A DNA stretch of 64,000 nucleotides. Origin: Podospora comata (lineage: Eukaryota; Ascomycota; Sordariomycetes; Sordariales; Podosporaceae). Made by a program: the position numbers and the translations under genes. Location of the stretch: positions 2,418,001 through 2,482,000 of the forward strand of contig CP071493.1 of assembly GCA_017354895.1 (NCBI GenBank). The letters are read 5' to 3'. A model generated the notes under the pieces. That model was not told where the DNA came from, made no database searches, and worked only from the letters and a program-made list of their open reading frames with translations. Of the stretch, positions 1-11,226 are shown one piece after another; position 1 is the stretch's first letter, and each line of letters begins with the position of its first letter.

Positions 1-203
1 GGTGGCTCACTTGGCGACTGCTGCCTCTCGAGCTTGCCAGCATTGCTGACCGGTGTAGTATTCTTCCTCTTTCTGCCAGCAACAACATTCACCACCATCC
101 CACGAGTGCTTGATCTTGAAGAACAACAACCAACAGATAAACAACTATCCCTTATTTCACCAAAGAATCACTTAGTGGAAAGACACAAAAGCCAAACGCC
201 AAG
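1..203 (+). promoter_or_regulatory. Leader and proximal promoter of RUB1
   Basis: The 203 bases before the RUB1 start hold no gene that I can support. They are rich in CAACA/CACCA motifs near 80-150, which is typical of a fungal 5' leader. The window edge cuts whatever lies further upstream, so the promoter may be incomplete. Confidence 0.4.
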
Positions 204-583
204 ATGCTCGTAAAGTCCGTTCAGCCCCGCCATACCGTGCTTGCGCGATGAACTGACTGACGGGTGGGATAGAGTACGCACCCTCACCGGAAAGGAAATC
301 GAGCTCAACGTCGAGGGCTCCGACAAGGTCTCCAAGATCAAGGAGCTGGTGGAGGAGAAGGAGGGAATCCCGCCCGTGCAGCAGAGGTTGATCTTTGGGG
401 GGAAACAAATGTACCCTCCCCCACACCACCACTACCACCACCACCACCACTTATTTTGAGTGTGTTAATAGTTGCTAATGATGGTAAAAAACCAATAGGG
501 TCGACGACAAAACCGCTGATGACTATGGGCTTGAGGGTGGCGCGACGTTACATTTGGTTTTGGCGTTGAGGGGTGGGCTTTAA
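204..583 (+). CDS. RUB1: NEDD8/RUB1 ubiquitin-like modifier
   Basis: Ubiquitin-like protein that is conjugated to cullins by the NEDD8 E1/E2 system and so activates SCF-type ubiquitin ligases. Three exons are inferred: 204-214, 273-410 and 499-583, giving 77 residues, the family's usual size. The first exon is only 11 nt (MLV plus two bases of Lys); joined to exon 2 it restores the family's N-terminal [13 protein letters not shown] pattern. Exon 3 encodes VDDKTADDY and ends LRGG followed by a single Leu, so the diglycine is exposed by removing one residue. The first intron uses an uncommon GTCCGT donor. The second carries a CCA/CAC-rich tract and a GCTAATG branch site. The gene converges on elongin A. 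The family assignment is very firm; exon 1 is inferred from conservation. Confidence 0.93.
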
Positions 584-1260
584 AAAAGAAAGAAAAAAAT
601 GATAGGGAGGGAAAGGGGGTAATGGGGGTGGTAGCTGTAAAGGGTTATGAATATAGGCAATACGGCAGAGTGGGAAAGTTTGGCTGTTGTTAGGTACAGC
701 AAGATGAGGCAAACAAGGTGATGATGATGGTGGACATCAGCGCTGTGGAGGAAGGGTGACAGTGTTTTGTTGAGGAGGTAGCGTAGATGGTGGGTAGGTG
801 GGATCGAGCGTCTTGTGGGATATGATCTTGCCTTGCCTAGGGAAAGTCACTCATGAATGAAGAATGCATCTTTACACCAGTCTTCGCCTCGTGTGGTGAA
901 CCGAATATATGGATGGAGATCAAGATGCTGAACATGATCAGAAGTAATTCGAGTCTTGGAAAACCCATCACTTAAAAACGATATATAAGCAGAAGTAAAG
1001 CCCCGTATAAAAGCCCATTCATTCAATCGATCATCGTACACATCATATAAGCATAGGTCATGCCTGTGTAAAAACCATTCCATTCATCCCTCCATCGTAC
1101 ACCAACTTCCAGATAACCGCCGCTTAATCTCGGGTATCTGCTTGTATCAAGCTTAAAAAACCATCTCAACGCCTGCTGAAAATGCCAACCATCCTCGCTG
1201 ATTTCCATGCAAAATCCCAAAATTCGAATTCCCCCACAAGATCCATCCCTTCTACATTCC
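584..1260. other. Convergent 3' region, RUB1/elongin A
   Basis: About 680 bases between two converging stop codons. It is A+G-rich on the + strand just after RUB1. I see no conserved open frame, repeat or RNA gene; it presumably holds the two 3' untranslated regions. Confidence 0.5.
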
Positions 1261-2521
1261 CTAACGGGGGACCCGCTTGCTCGGACGCATGAAAATGTCC
1301 ACAGGCTTGCGCTTGCGGACGATAGGAGCAGCGGGCCCCCTAGAGCCGACAGCAGGCGAGTTGCTAGCACCCGCAGGCGCGGGTGCGGGCGAGGTCTCGC
1401 CAGTGAACGACTTTGGTGGCGAGCGGGCCGCCAGGGGTGCCTTGATGGCGCCAGGCGTCGCAGAGAGAAGACCACGGGGTCTGGCGACGGGTTGTTTCTT
1501 GGGAGAAACGACCCTCTCCACCGTGGCTTCGAGTTCCTCCACAGACAGGCTTCCACGCTGGGGAGGACTGGCGGGTTCGTCATCACCAAACAGGTCGTCA
1601 CCCCCATTGCTGGGGATGTGGTCGTCTTCATCATCGCTGAAGGAGATGATGTTGGCTGGTTTGGCGATGGCGGTGGCCTTGCGCTTGATTGAAAGGAGCC
1701 GGTTCTCTCGTTCTTTGCGGTCACGATCACTGGCTGTGGTGTCAGAGGCCTTTCTGATTGGGGCGTTGACAATGGTGGCAGCGGCGTCGAACTGGCGATT
1801 AATACGAGCGTCGTTCTGCATGGCAATTGGTGCCTGTCTGATTTGGCTCTGCCTGACAGGAATGCGGCCAGCGGGGTTGGAGAGCTTCAGACGACTGGTC
1901 TCAGCGGCGACTTGCCTCTTGGCCTTAGCAATGAAAGTCTTCTTCGGGCGAGGCTGAGAGGACCAGTGGCCGGCTTTGGGACCTTCGCGTTGGCGTTGCG
2001 AATAGTGAAGAGGCAGTCGGCGAGATTCAGGAACAGAGATAATCTTGGCTTGACGGGAGGAACGCTGGCCATTGACGTCTTCCATTTTCTTCATGAAGGC
2101 ATTGGTAGCCTCTTCGAGCTGTTGGTTGTAGACCGTCTCGTACTTCTTATAGACTTTGTACCAAGACTTTGGGTCCTTTGGCTGCCAACTATACTGAGCA
2201 GCAAGCGTTTTGAAGTCGCGCTCGATAAGATGCTTCCAATCTATCGACCAATGTTAGCAATGAGTGCCGAGCCAAGGGCAAATTATGGCAGAACTTACGA
2301 GATGGTGAGACTTCGTAGATTCGCTCATCTGTCTCCTGCTCGAGGGTGTGAAGGTGCTCGGCGGTCTTCACGGCCCTGAGGACCGGCTGCAAGAGGTGGG
2401 TAGGCATGTCTCCTAAGCTTGGGATGTCTTGAATGTTTCTGATTGCGACATCAAGAGCCATGTCGAGAAGAGGACGAGGACCGTTCCTCCGAAAAGGGCC
2501 GGTAGATATTTGAAGCTCCAT
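1261..2521 (-). CDS. ELA1: Elongin-A (RNA polymerase II factor SIII subunit A)
   Basis: Elongin A binds elongin C, acting in Pol II elongation and, in yeast, in a cullin-3 ligase for stalled polymerase. The model is exon 2299-2521 plus exon 1261-2240 with a 58-nt intron (donor GTAAGT), 400 residues. The N-terminal domain carries family hallmarks: LLDMALDVAIRNI near residue 18, then LLQPVLRAVKTAEHLHTLE, and after the splice WKHLIERDF and a W-P-K-D-P-K-SW-Y segment. The C-terminal two thirds is low complexity, basic and Pro/Ser/Ala-rich with an acidic FSDDEDD patch, probably disordered. It ends with a basic KRKPVDIFMRPSKR stretch that could be a nuclear localisation signal. The splice restores both frame and conservation, so the model is firm. 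Confidence 0.88.
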
Positions 2522-3578
2522 GATGACTGAAAGTGGGTCTCACTCGTGGTGACAATAGTGGTGACAATAGGGTGGAGGTTGAACAATGGAATCAATAGAA
2601 AGTTGCGGGGCGGGTGGTTTGGAGTTGGAGATGTTGCTCTCGTAGAATTTGCTCGTTGTGCGCCGACCGTCGTCCAGAACTGATCCAATAAGCACCTTCG
2701 AAAAGACACAGATGATGTTCAGGGAAGGTGATGGTGAGACCGTAAAGACGTCCGGGAAAACGGGCCTTTAACCAGGGAAGTTGTGATCAAAGGTAGATTC
2801 TATTAGATATCCTTTTGCGCAAAAAATCATTGCACCATCCAGCTCAGAAGTGTACGAAAGTATCACCAAAGTCGAGAATCAAGTGAGATCCAGAAGGTTT
2901 CAAGATAGGAGGTTGCGACTCTCTTTTATACAACCGTCACCCGCTACTAGGGTGCCCGGGCCACCTCAGCCTCGGGACCCGCATCGCGGATCCACCAATC
3001 CCCAATAGGCTAGCGCAGATCTATTCATTGTCTGGCAGCCCATTTGAGGAACTTGAGAGCATTGTCGAAGCATATGTCTGGTCGAGAATGATTCTTGAAA
3101 ACGCCATCTAGTTTGACTATTTGACGTATTCCGCAGAGTTTCTAAACGGAGGTTTTTCGCTCGTCGCGGTTGGTGAATCTGGCAGAGCAGGTACGGAATA
3201 CAGTAGATTCTCCAATCTCTGTCACGGACATCTCTTGGCATTGACCTCTCGGCGCGCCAGGGTCCAGGGAAGCTGCAAACTGCCCAAGAAGCTGGATTGG
3301 CGCGCAAACTGCGATCTTCAACCCTGACAACAAACTTTCAACCACTGCACTTCTGTCCCCAACAACCACCATCCTGACCGAAGTTACCATAGCTCCATTC
3401 ACCGGAGCTACTGACACAAAACTTACGCGCAAATACCTAATTGCGGGTACTCGAGGCGATTTCGCACTTTCCAGAGAAATCGGCCGAGATCGACAGCATC
3501 TTGTGACGCCAGTATTGTCGAACCACTCAGAGTACCACGAGACTCCCACCCAGTTTCACACCCATACCAGATCCCCAA
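2522..3578. promoter_or_regulatory. Divergent promoter region, elongin A/THOC7
   Basis: About 1.06 kb shared by two divergent nuclear mRNA-biogenesis genes. Apart from the small direct repeat at 2546-2569 I see no coding potential that I would support; the open frames here show no family resemblance. Confidence 0.4.
2546..2569. repeat. Two-copy 12-nt direct repeat in the elongin A leader
   Basis: The 12-mer GTGGTGACAATA occurs twice back to back, 25 nt upstream of the elongin A start codon and so probably in its 5' leader. It may be slippage or a paired protein-binding site; nothing else supports a function. Confidence 0.6.
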
Positions 3579-4724
3579 ATGGAGCGACCAGAAGGCTGGG
3601 GCCTCCTCAGCGAAAAAGAAGAAAATGAACTCCACAAAGCCCGACTCCTCGCCGTAGAAGAGAAGGCCTACAAGCGCATCACCAAGCGCATCAACACCCT
3701 TTACCGCTTCGCAGACCCCATCCTCATGCGAGAGCCAGAAAATCACCCGTCCCAAAAAGATGACACCTCCAGCCCAGCCCCTACTCCCGCCGCTGTCCCC
3801 GATGTCACCACCCCGAGACTCGACTACGCCCGAATGTACCAAGACATCACCCTCGACTTCGCCGCCTTTGACAGCAGCATGGAGCGCCTCCAATTCCTCT
3901 TCACCGCCAACGAAAAGGACAGGCAACACTACGCCCAAGAGCGCGAGCGAATCAAGCGTGACATCACCTCTGTCCGCGCCAACATCATCCACCTCAATCA
4001 GAAACTAGAGCAGGCGAAAGAGACGCAGGAGCAGCGGAAGCAGTTTGACAAGTTGGCGGATGAGATCACAAAAAATCCAGCTTTGCGCGCTCGGGAGGAG
4101 CAAAAGGCGGCTATAAGGAAGCTGCAAGATGAAATTGCCGAGCTCAAGGCGGAGAGTTCTACCTACAGCAACACGTGGGTCGAGCGCCGCAATCAGTTCT
4201 CTAGGATCATGGATGAATCTATGGCACTTCGGCGGTTGATCAGGGATGAGAAGGAGGAAGTTGAGAGAAGGGAGGGTATGGATGAGTCGAATGAGGCAGA
4301 GGCTGGACAGACGCCTAGGCCGGGAACGCCTGGCGGGAATGCTACTCCTAGGGGGGAGAGCGGACTTAAGAACTCGATTGAGGCTGGGGATGTGGTCGGC
4401 ACTCCTAGGGCGATGTCCACGGCGGGTGGTAGGACGCCCGCTAGGGAGAGCCCAGCGCCGTCGACGCAGGATAATGGGTCGTTTTTGAAGCCGGGGAATG
4501 CGCTGGGGGCAAGCTTTGGGAGTGGTGGGCAGAGTAGGGAGGGGACGGCGGAGCATAGGACTGAGCAAGAGGAGCGGGAGGGGAGGGATCAGGGTGATGT
4601 TGAGATGGAGGATGAGCCGCCGAGGGATGATGAGTCGGAGCCGGATAGCCCTCTGTCTCCCCCGCCAACGGACTTGCCTCAGATTTTGGTGGACGGACAG
4701 GGCGATAGTATGGATACCACATGA
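3579..4724 (+). CDS. THOC7: THO complex subunit 7
   Basis: Subunit of THO/TREX, which couples Pol II transcription to mRNP assembly and export. One exon, 381 residues. Residues about 25-220 match the THOC7 family: KRITKRINTLYRF, then FDSSMERLQFLFTANEKDRQHYAQERERI, followed by a long heptad-rich coiled coil (NIIHLNQKLEQAKETQEQRKQF and onward) ending near RNQFSRIMDESMALRRLIRDE. The C-terminal 150 residues are low-complexity Gly/Pro/Thr with TPRPGTP-type repeats and an acidic tail, presumably disordered. The coding strand is C-rich up to about 4010 and then becomes strongly G-rich, although the reading frame is continuous. The gene converges on TBCA. The family call is firm for the N-terminal half. 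Confidence 0.85.
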   Translation: MERPEGWGLLSEKEENELHKARLLAVEEKAYKRITKRINTLYRFADPILMREPENHPSQKDDTSSPAPTPAAVPDVTTPRLDYARMYQDITLDFAAFDSSMERLQFLFTANEKDRQHYAQERERIKRDITSVRANIIHLNQKLEQAKETQEQRKQFDKLADEITKNPALRAREEQKAAIRKLQDEIAELKAESSTYSNTWVERRNQFSRIMDESMALRRLIRDEKEEVERREGMDESNEAEAGQTPRPGTPGGNATPRGESGLKNSIEAGDVVGTPRAMSTAGGRTPARESPAPSTQDNGSFLKPGNALGASFGSGGQSREGTAEHRTEQEEREGRDQGDVEMEDEPPRDDESEPDSPLSPPPTDLPQILVDGQGDSMDTT

Positions 4725-4979
4725 ACACGGAAAATGACAGACATGGTTAAGGAGGGCGCAATGCAATGTAAAGATATCGTCTGATTGTTGCTAGATATCC
4801 TGTCTAGGCAACATTTAACACTCAACTGAGCCAAGAACAACTACTTGTTAGATAGCGTTAATACCAACAACGTAATGTAAACTGGTACAGTATAAATCAA
4901 TTTGTAGCTCAAGCACCTCATCGTCAAATAATATTAATTATGAACACGGCCTACTTGCTTTTCTTCCATGAAATATCTA
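4725..4979. other. Convergent 3' region, THOC7/TBCA
   Basis: A 255-base AT-rich gap between convergent stop codons, including an ATAATATTAATTATG stretch near 4927. No gene is seen; it is likely shared 3' untranslated and termination sequence. Confidence 0.5.
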
Positions 4980-5411
4980 CTACTCCTGCTCAGCAATCTT
5001 CTTCCCACTCTCCACCGCCTCCCTCGCCTTCTTCAGCTCCTCCTCCTTGCCCTCCGCCCCATCGCTCTCCGTGATGGCGATTTGCTCCTCCAGGTTCTGG
5101 ACAGCTTCGGAGATCTTGTCACGGAGAGGACCGAAGACGGCTTTGGTTTCCTTGAGGGCGGTTTGCTATTGTTGAGGGTTAGGGTTATTCCAACGAATCT
5201 GTCAGGAGGACAGTTGAAGAGAATCATTTACCTCTTGCTTCAACATGTAAGGGGCGTTGCTGTCGAGGTCGGGTTTTCCGGCGGCAATCTCAGTCTGGAG
5301 CTTGGAGATGCGGGTTTCTTGATGGGCGAGCTCCTTGTGGTAGTAGGACTCTTCTTTTACGAGGCGGAGGACAGAGTTGGTTGCTCTCTCGAGGGGGGTG
5401 GGGGGTGCCAT
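4980..5411 (-). CDS. RBL2: Tubulin-specific chaperone A (TBCA)
   Basis: Small three-helix chaperone that holds beta-tubulin during folding and heterodimer assembly. Two exons, 5232-5411 and 4980-5165, with a 66-nt intron (donor GTAAAT, acceptor TAG) between complete codons; product 121 residues, the usual family size. Family landmarks are the N-terminal PLERATNSVLRLVKEESYYHKEL helix, an ISKLQ segment, the PYMLKQEQTALKETKAVF junction that spans the splice, and a C-terminal helix LEEQIA...ELKKAREAV. The intron contains a telomere-like CCCTAACCCT sequence that also supplies the branch site. A short homologue of prefoldin-type coiled coils is the only other reading, and the junction motif argues for TBCA. 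Confidence 0.88.
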
Positions 5412-6925
5412 TTTGGATAGGTTTGAGTGGTTGTGGTTGGTTTGTAGAGGAAGAGGTGGGAGATGAGCTTTGGTTTATTGTTTCTGCCTGATGGTGTTGA
5501 TGGTGTAAGCGAGTGAGTGAAGCCTGATGAGGCAGGCTGTATGTTGACTTGGCTGCTGTTTGGCTGTGAGTGGTGGGGTTGGCGGGGTAAATTTGGGGAG
5601 TCAGGGTTATAGCGGATGAGGCAAGCTGCGCGATGGCAGGTGCGAGGAAGTTGGATGGGTTTGGCAACGGTTGATGGCGTCGTTTTTTGCAAAGCAGTTT
5701 GTGCGAGGCGCTTTCAATGTTTGTCCTGTTCATGTTCTACATTTATAAGAAGGCGGATAGGGTTGTTTAAACAGAGGGTAAAAACATTGAAATCTAAAGC
5801 CTTCAAGCATGTTCGGATTTACAAAAAACCCCAGACGAGCCTTCAACCATAGTTGAATGGAGTAAAACCTTACCCAAGCCCAATTTTGATGTAGGATATA
5901 GAGCTATGACAAGGAGATACTTTACCCCGTGACTTCAATGCTTACTTTGCCTAATCTGAAGAGAGCTCAAAACTCAAATGGCAGGATGTTTAGATATGTC
6001 GGATAAATGCATATCAAAAATATCAACATCTCTGTAACCGAGTATGGCCCCTAGTCTGTTTCGAAATGTTTCCAAATCCAACTCCAAGATTGAAACGCGC
6101 CAGTGTGACTCTCCAGAAGATTCGGTTTCCCATTGATAGCTTACCCCCGATTTGGTCAGGGTATCGCTGACTTAATGAGGCCGTCACTTTCCCCAGACAA
6201 TAGCTCAAGCTTGGTGATGCTGGATGCCTCAAGGCCATATCATATATCCGACATTCTAGCCAGAAAACCTCCTTACAAATGCCATCTCTCTTCGCCATCC
6301 CACGTTTCTTGTCACATGGCCTTTGATTGGTGTCCCCCCACAATGGAAGGGCTGCAGGTGCAAGGCTTGATCGAAGTGACATGTGCCGGGGCGAAGAAGT
6401 GCCAAGCTAAGCCATGCTAGGATGGAAGCTCAGATGGGCTTAACCGAGTTGGGGAAGCTTTTGGACACGCCTCCGACCCCTGGTCCCGGTGGCCACTCAG
6501 CGCAAACTCCACCAACAAGCACTGCAGAGGGGCGACATCACTTTGTTGGAACTGGACACGTCGTGCACATGTATTTTGAACTTCCTAAATAAGGCTGACC
6601 TTTTTATTTATTTTATTTTATATCTTGCTCCAGCCCATATTTATCTCGCCTTCCCTTCAATCCACTCACTCTGGCCCATTTTCTTAAGAGGCTGCAACTC
6701 TAGATTTTCTTTGCGCATGGTCGTTCTCATAACCTCTTGCGCTTCCCTGAATTCGCAGGACACTCGACAGGGCTTTCGAGTTTGAGCTTTTCTTCTCTGA
6801 CAACCAACCACTTTTCTATCTTAGAAATACCAGCCTCTTGGGTTTAGAGACCGCCTTCGCTTTCTGACAAAGAGCGACACTTTTCCACTATACTGCACCA
6901 GCCGGAACACGGCAGAAGTGCAATA
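5412..6925. promoter_or_regulatory. Divergent promoter region, TBCA/SERCA
   Basis: About 1.5 kb. The stretch 6596-6626 is a T/A-rich tract (TTTATTTATTTTATTTTATATC) some 300 nt before the SERCA start and may be part of its core promoter. No protein family is recognisable in the open frames here. Confidence 0.4.
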
Positions 6926-9900
6926 ATGGACAACGCCTTCGCGCGATCGTCCCAAGAGGTGCTCAGCACTCTGGGCGTAAATCCAGCAACTGGGTTGACA
7001 GATGCCCAAGTCAAAAGCTTACAGGCGAAGCATGGTAAAAATGGTATGTAGTTGATGTTAGGTTTATGCTTCGCTATCGCGAACGTCGATCACTTGGCTA
7101 ACTGGTCTGTTCTCTGTAGCTATCGCCGAAGAACCACCTACTCCATTATGGGAACTCATCCTTGAACAGTTCAAGGACCAATTGGTCCTGATCCTTCTCG
7201 GTTCCGCCGCGGTTTCCTTCGTTTTGGCTCTCTTCGAGGAGGAGGGTGGATGGGGCGCATTCGTCGACCCGGCCGTCATTCTCACCATCTTGGTTCTCAA
7301 CGCCGTCGTCGGAGTCTCGCAAGAAAGCAGCGCCGAAAAGGCCATTGCCGCCCTTCAGGAATACTCAGCCAACGAGGCCAATGTTGTGCGCAATGGGCAG
7401 CTTCACAGGATCAAGGCTGAGGAGTTGGTTCCGGGTGACATTGTGGATGTTTCTGTTGGCGCTCGTATCCCTGCCGACTGCCGCTTGATTTCGATCCACA
7501 GCAACAGCTTCGCTGTCGACCAGGCCATTCTTACCGGAGAAAGCGAAAGTGTGGGCAAGGATAGCGAGGTTGTTGTCAAGGATGAGAAGGCTGTGAAGCA
7601 GGACCAGGTCAATATGCTTTTCTCGGGCACTACCGTCGTCACCGGCCACGCCAGGGCTGTGGTTGTCTTGACTGGTTCCAATACGGCGATTGGCGACATT
7701 CATGAGAGTATCACGGCGCAAATCTCCGAGCCGACCCCTTTGAAGCAGAAGCTCAACGATTTTGGTGACCAGCTCGCCAAGGTCATCACTGTTATCTGCG
7801 TTCTCGTCTGGCTCATCAACATTCCTCACTTCAGTGACCCCAGCCATGGAAGCTACGCCAAGGGTGCCATCTACTACCTCAAGATCGCTGTCTCGCTTGG
7901 TGTTGCTGCTATCCCGGAAGGTCTGGCTGTAGTCATTACCACTTGTCTCGCTTTGGGAACTCGCAAGATGGCAGCCAAGAACGCAGTTGTCAGAAGCTTG
8001 CCCTCTGTTGAGACCCTTGGAAGCTGCAGTGTTATCTGCTCCGACAAGACCGGTACTCTTACTACCAACCAGATGAGCGTCAGCAAAGTTGTCTATCTGA
8101 GTGCCAATGGCACTGGTTTGGAGGAACTGGATGTCGAGGGAACCACATTCGAACCTCGGGGCGATATCAGGTCTAACGGCAAGGTTGTTACCGACCTTGT
8201 CCAGGAGTCCTCAACCATCCTTCAAATGACCCAGGTCGCCGCCCTCTGCAACGATGCCCGCCTTGATTACCACTCACACACTGACAGCTACTCCAACGTC
8301 GGCGAGCCTACTGAAGGTGCCCTTCGTGTTATGGTTGAAAAGTTGGGCCCTTGCGCCCCTGCTGACTGCAACCCCAAGGACCGTGTTCACTATGCCAGCT
8401 CTTGGTACGAGAAGCAGTTCAGCCGCCTGGTCACCTACGAATTCTCTCGCGATCGCAAGAGTATGTCAGTGCTGGTGCAAAACGGAAACTCCCAAAAGCT
8501 CTTTGTCAAGGGCGCCCCCGAGTCGATCATTGAACGCTGCACCCACACCCTTGTTGGCCGCGATGGAAAGAAGGTCCCCATGGACCGCAACCTGGCAGAT
8601 CTTCTTCTGAAGGAAGTGGTTGATTATGGTAACAAGGGTCTTCGTGTTATCGCTTTGGCTAGCCGTGACAACGTTCAGGGCGAGTCTCTCCTGCATAAGG
8701 CCAAGTCTACCTCCGAGTACGCCCAACTGGAACAGAATCTTACTCTCCTTGGTCTCGTTGGTATGCTGGATCCTCCTCGTCCCGAGGTTGCTGGCTCAAT
8801 TCAGAAGTGCAAGGATGCCGGTATCCGTGTTATCGTCGTTACCGGTGACAACCGCAACACTGCTGAGACCATCTGCCGCCAGATTGGTGTCTTTGGCCCT
8901 GACGAGGATCTCACTGGAAAGAGCTTCACTGGTCGTGAATTTGATAATCTGAGCCACAGCGAGCAGCTTGAGGCGGCCAAGAACGCTTCTCTTTTCTCCC
9001 GTGTCGAGCCCACTCACAAGTCTAAGCTTGTTGACCTCCTTCAGTCCCTTGGCGAGGTTGTTGCCATGACTGGCGATGGTGTCAACGATGCTCCTGCTCT
9101 CAAGAAGGCCGATATTGGCGTTGCTATGGGTTCTGGTACTGATGTCTCTAAGCTCGCAGCTGACATGGTTCTGGCCGATGACAACTTTGCCACCATTGGT
9201 GTTGCCATCGAGGAAGGCCGTGCCATCTACAACAACACTCAACAGTTCATCCGGTATCTCATCTCTTCCAACATCGGCGAGGTCGTTTCTATCTTCCTTA
9301 CCGCTGCTCTTGGCATGCCTGAGGCTCTTATCCCTGTTCAGCTCCTCTGGGTCAACCTCGTCACCGACGGTCTCCCGGCCACCGCCCTGTCCTTCAACCC
9401 GCCTGACCACGACATCATGAGACGCCAGCCCAGAAAGCGCGACGAGGCCCTTATCGGTGGCTGGTTGTTCATCCGCTACCTGATCATCGGCACCTACGTC
9501 GGTCTCGCCACTGTGGCCGGTTACGCCTGGTGGTTCATGTTCTACTCTGAGGGCCCCCAGATCAGCTTCTACCAGCTCTCCCACTTCCACCACTGCAAGA
9601 CTGAGTTCCCCGAGATTGGCTGTGCCATGTTCACCGATGTCCGGGCCAAGGCCGGCTCTACTGTCTCCCTTTCTATTCTCGTCGTCATTGAGATGTTCAA
9701 CGCCATGAATGCGCTGTCATCGAGCGAATCGCTGCTCACGCTTCCAGTGTGGAAGAACATGATGCTTGTGTATGCCATCGCTCTGTCGATGGCACTTCAC
9801 TTTGCCCTGCTTTACACCCCCTTCTTGCAGACTCTCTTCTCTATCTTGCCTCTGAATGCGGCTGAGTGGAAGGCTGTGGTGGTCATCAGTGCGCCAGTTG

Positions 9901-10061
9901 TGTAAGTTTAGCCTCTTTTCTTTATACGCTGATGAACACTTTGCTAACTTTGAATTTGCAGTCTCATTGACGAAGTGTTGAAGTTTGTGGAGCGCAAGTT
10001 TTTTATGCAGACTCCAGTGTCGAGCTCTGCGGTGGTCTCTAAAGATAAGAAGGATCTATAG
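6926..10061 (+). CDS. nca-1: SERCA-type P-type Ca2+-transporting ATPase
   Basis: Endoplasmic-reticulum calcium pump, P2A-ATPase family. Three exons: 6926-7043, 7120-9901 and 9962-10061 (introns 76 and 60 nt), 999 residues, matching animal SERCA length. The N-terminal cation-ATPase segment ([14 protein letters not shown]), actuator TGE ([10 protein letters not shown]), the [18 protein letters not shown] helix with the PEGL calcium site, the phosphorylated Asp348 in CSDKTGTLT, the KGAPE nucleotide-binding motif, TGDNRNTA and the hinge TGDGVNDAP are all present in order. The last exon adds a short cytosolic end KDKKDL; KKDL is only loosely KKxx-like. Codon use is strongly C-ending, as in highly expressed fungal genes. 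The symbol is taken from the Neurospora orthologue. Very firm. Confidence 0.96.
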
Positions 10062-10426
10062 AGGAGTTACAGGAGAAGAATTAGAGAAGACATATAACAA
10101 GACAAAAATGATATTTGGGCGGTAAAATCGCACGTATTAAACGATATTTAGACACTGTACATGAAACGTAATGATATAGCATTGCTTTAGCACAGATACC
10201 ATTGACAGATGCAAATGCATTTCCCATCTTCTATGAGGACAATTCTTGTTTCGGATGGAAAACTTGATCCTTGACGGTGGTCATTGTATGGTCTCAAAAT
10301 ATCATTTACTGTTACAACGCCTAGTATGCCCCAACTCCCGCCTGCCACAGAAGAGACACAGCGGTTGCTACCCTTTGCCCAGGTTCATTCCCTTGATCTA
10401 AAACATTTCTTCTTCGTGCACCCTTT
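10062..10426. other. Convergent 3' region, SERCA/PUP3
   Basis: 365 bases between convergent stop codons, with A-rich stretches just after the SERCA stop. No gene or RNA feature is seen. Confidence 0.5.
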
Positions 10427-11226
10427 CTAATCCTGCCGTCCCTTGAGCAGTCTCTTGGTCACCTTGTCCTTCTCAATAATGTACACATGAGCACCCCAAC
10501 CGGAAAGGGCATCTCTGTCGACGGCGTTGAGAAGGGACTGGGAAATCGTCTCGAAAAGCTGATCAGGGCCCTATATCATTCTCCAGTCAGCATTCTCTCC
10601 CTTTTTGATATTTCCGAAAACACTCACAAGATTCGGCTCCCACAAACTCTCACACATGCCAAACAGCTGCTCCGTCGCCGTCCCACTGACAATAAAGTCC
10701 TTTGCAAAATCAATGCACCCAATACTATCAAACCCGCAGATAAATGGCTGGCCCGTCTTGGGGTCCAGCCCCGCAACAACGGGGGAGACAAACCACGGAC
10801 CGAAGCGGCGCTCGTACAGGGAGGAAGATACAAGGTTGGCAAAGGTGCGGGGAGCGATCTGGCGCTCTTCGCGGAGGCGGTACATGTTTACTTTGTAGCG
10901 GAAGAGGTCCGAGACGGTGGCCACGTCGGTGGCGAGGCCGGTGAGGCCGAGGAAGACGTTGTCGCCGTATTGGAAGATTTTGGGGAAGTTGTTGGAGACG
11001 GTGAGGGCTTGGAGGCCGAGGCGGAGGTCGCAGGCTATGGCTACGCAGTCTTTGCCTACCATTGCTACGCAGGCGCCGCCGTCTGGGAGGGGGGGTTAGG
11101 AACTGGTGGGGAAAAAGGGGGGGGGGGGCGCGGACTTATTGAGAAGGGGGAGGACTGGGAGGAGAGAGATTAGTTATTGTTTGGGTAGAGGTATGTGAGG
11201 GTATTATGGGGAGAGGAGCATACCAT
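10427..11226 (-). CDS. PUP3: 20S proteasome subunit beta-3
   Basis: Non-catalytic beta-3 subunit of the 20S core. Four exons are inferred: 11224-11226 (ATG only), 11136-11154 (19 nt), 10628-11082 and 10427-10570, giving 206 residues against about 205 in the family. Joined, they give the family start [24 protein letters not shown], followed by [47 protein letters not shown] and, after the last 57-nt intron, [16 protein letters not shown]. No catalytic N-terminal Thr is expected or seen. The intron before exon 3 (11083-11135) has a 12-base C run on the coding strand as its pyrimidine tract. The last two exons are very firm. The first two rest on exact restoration of the conserved N-terminus and on GT/AG borders. 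Confidence 0.9.
11117..11128. repeat. 12-base G homopolymer inside a PUP3 intron
   Basis: Twelve G in a row on the + strand, read as C on the PUP3 strand, within the 53-nt intron 11083-11135, where it forms the pyrimidine tract. Homopolymers of this size are often miscounted, so the exact length is uncertain; it does not affect the reading frame. Confidence 0.8.

Noticed and set aside
3423-3992. 189-codon minus-strand frame overlapping THOC7
   Set aside because: It is antisense to a well-supported THOC7 coding region, and its Gly/Val/Leu-rich product mirrors the other strand's codons.
8796-9593. 265-codon minus-strand frame inside SERCA
   Set aside because: An antisense frame created by strong C-ending codon bias in the SERCA gene.
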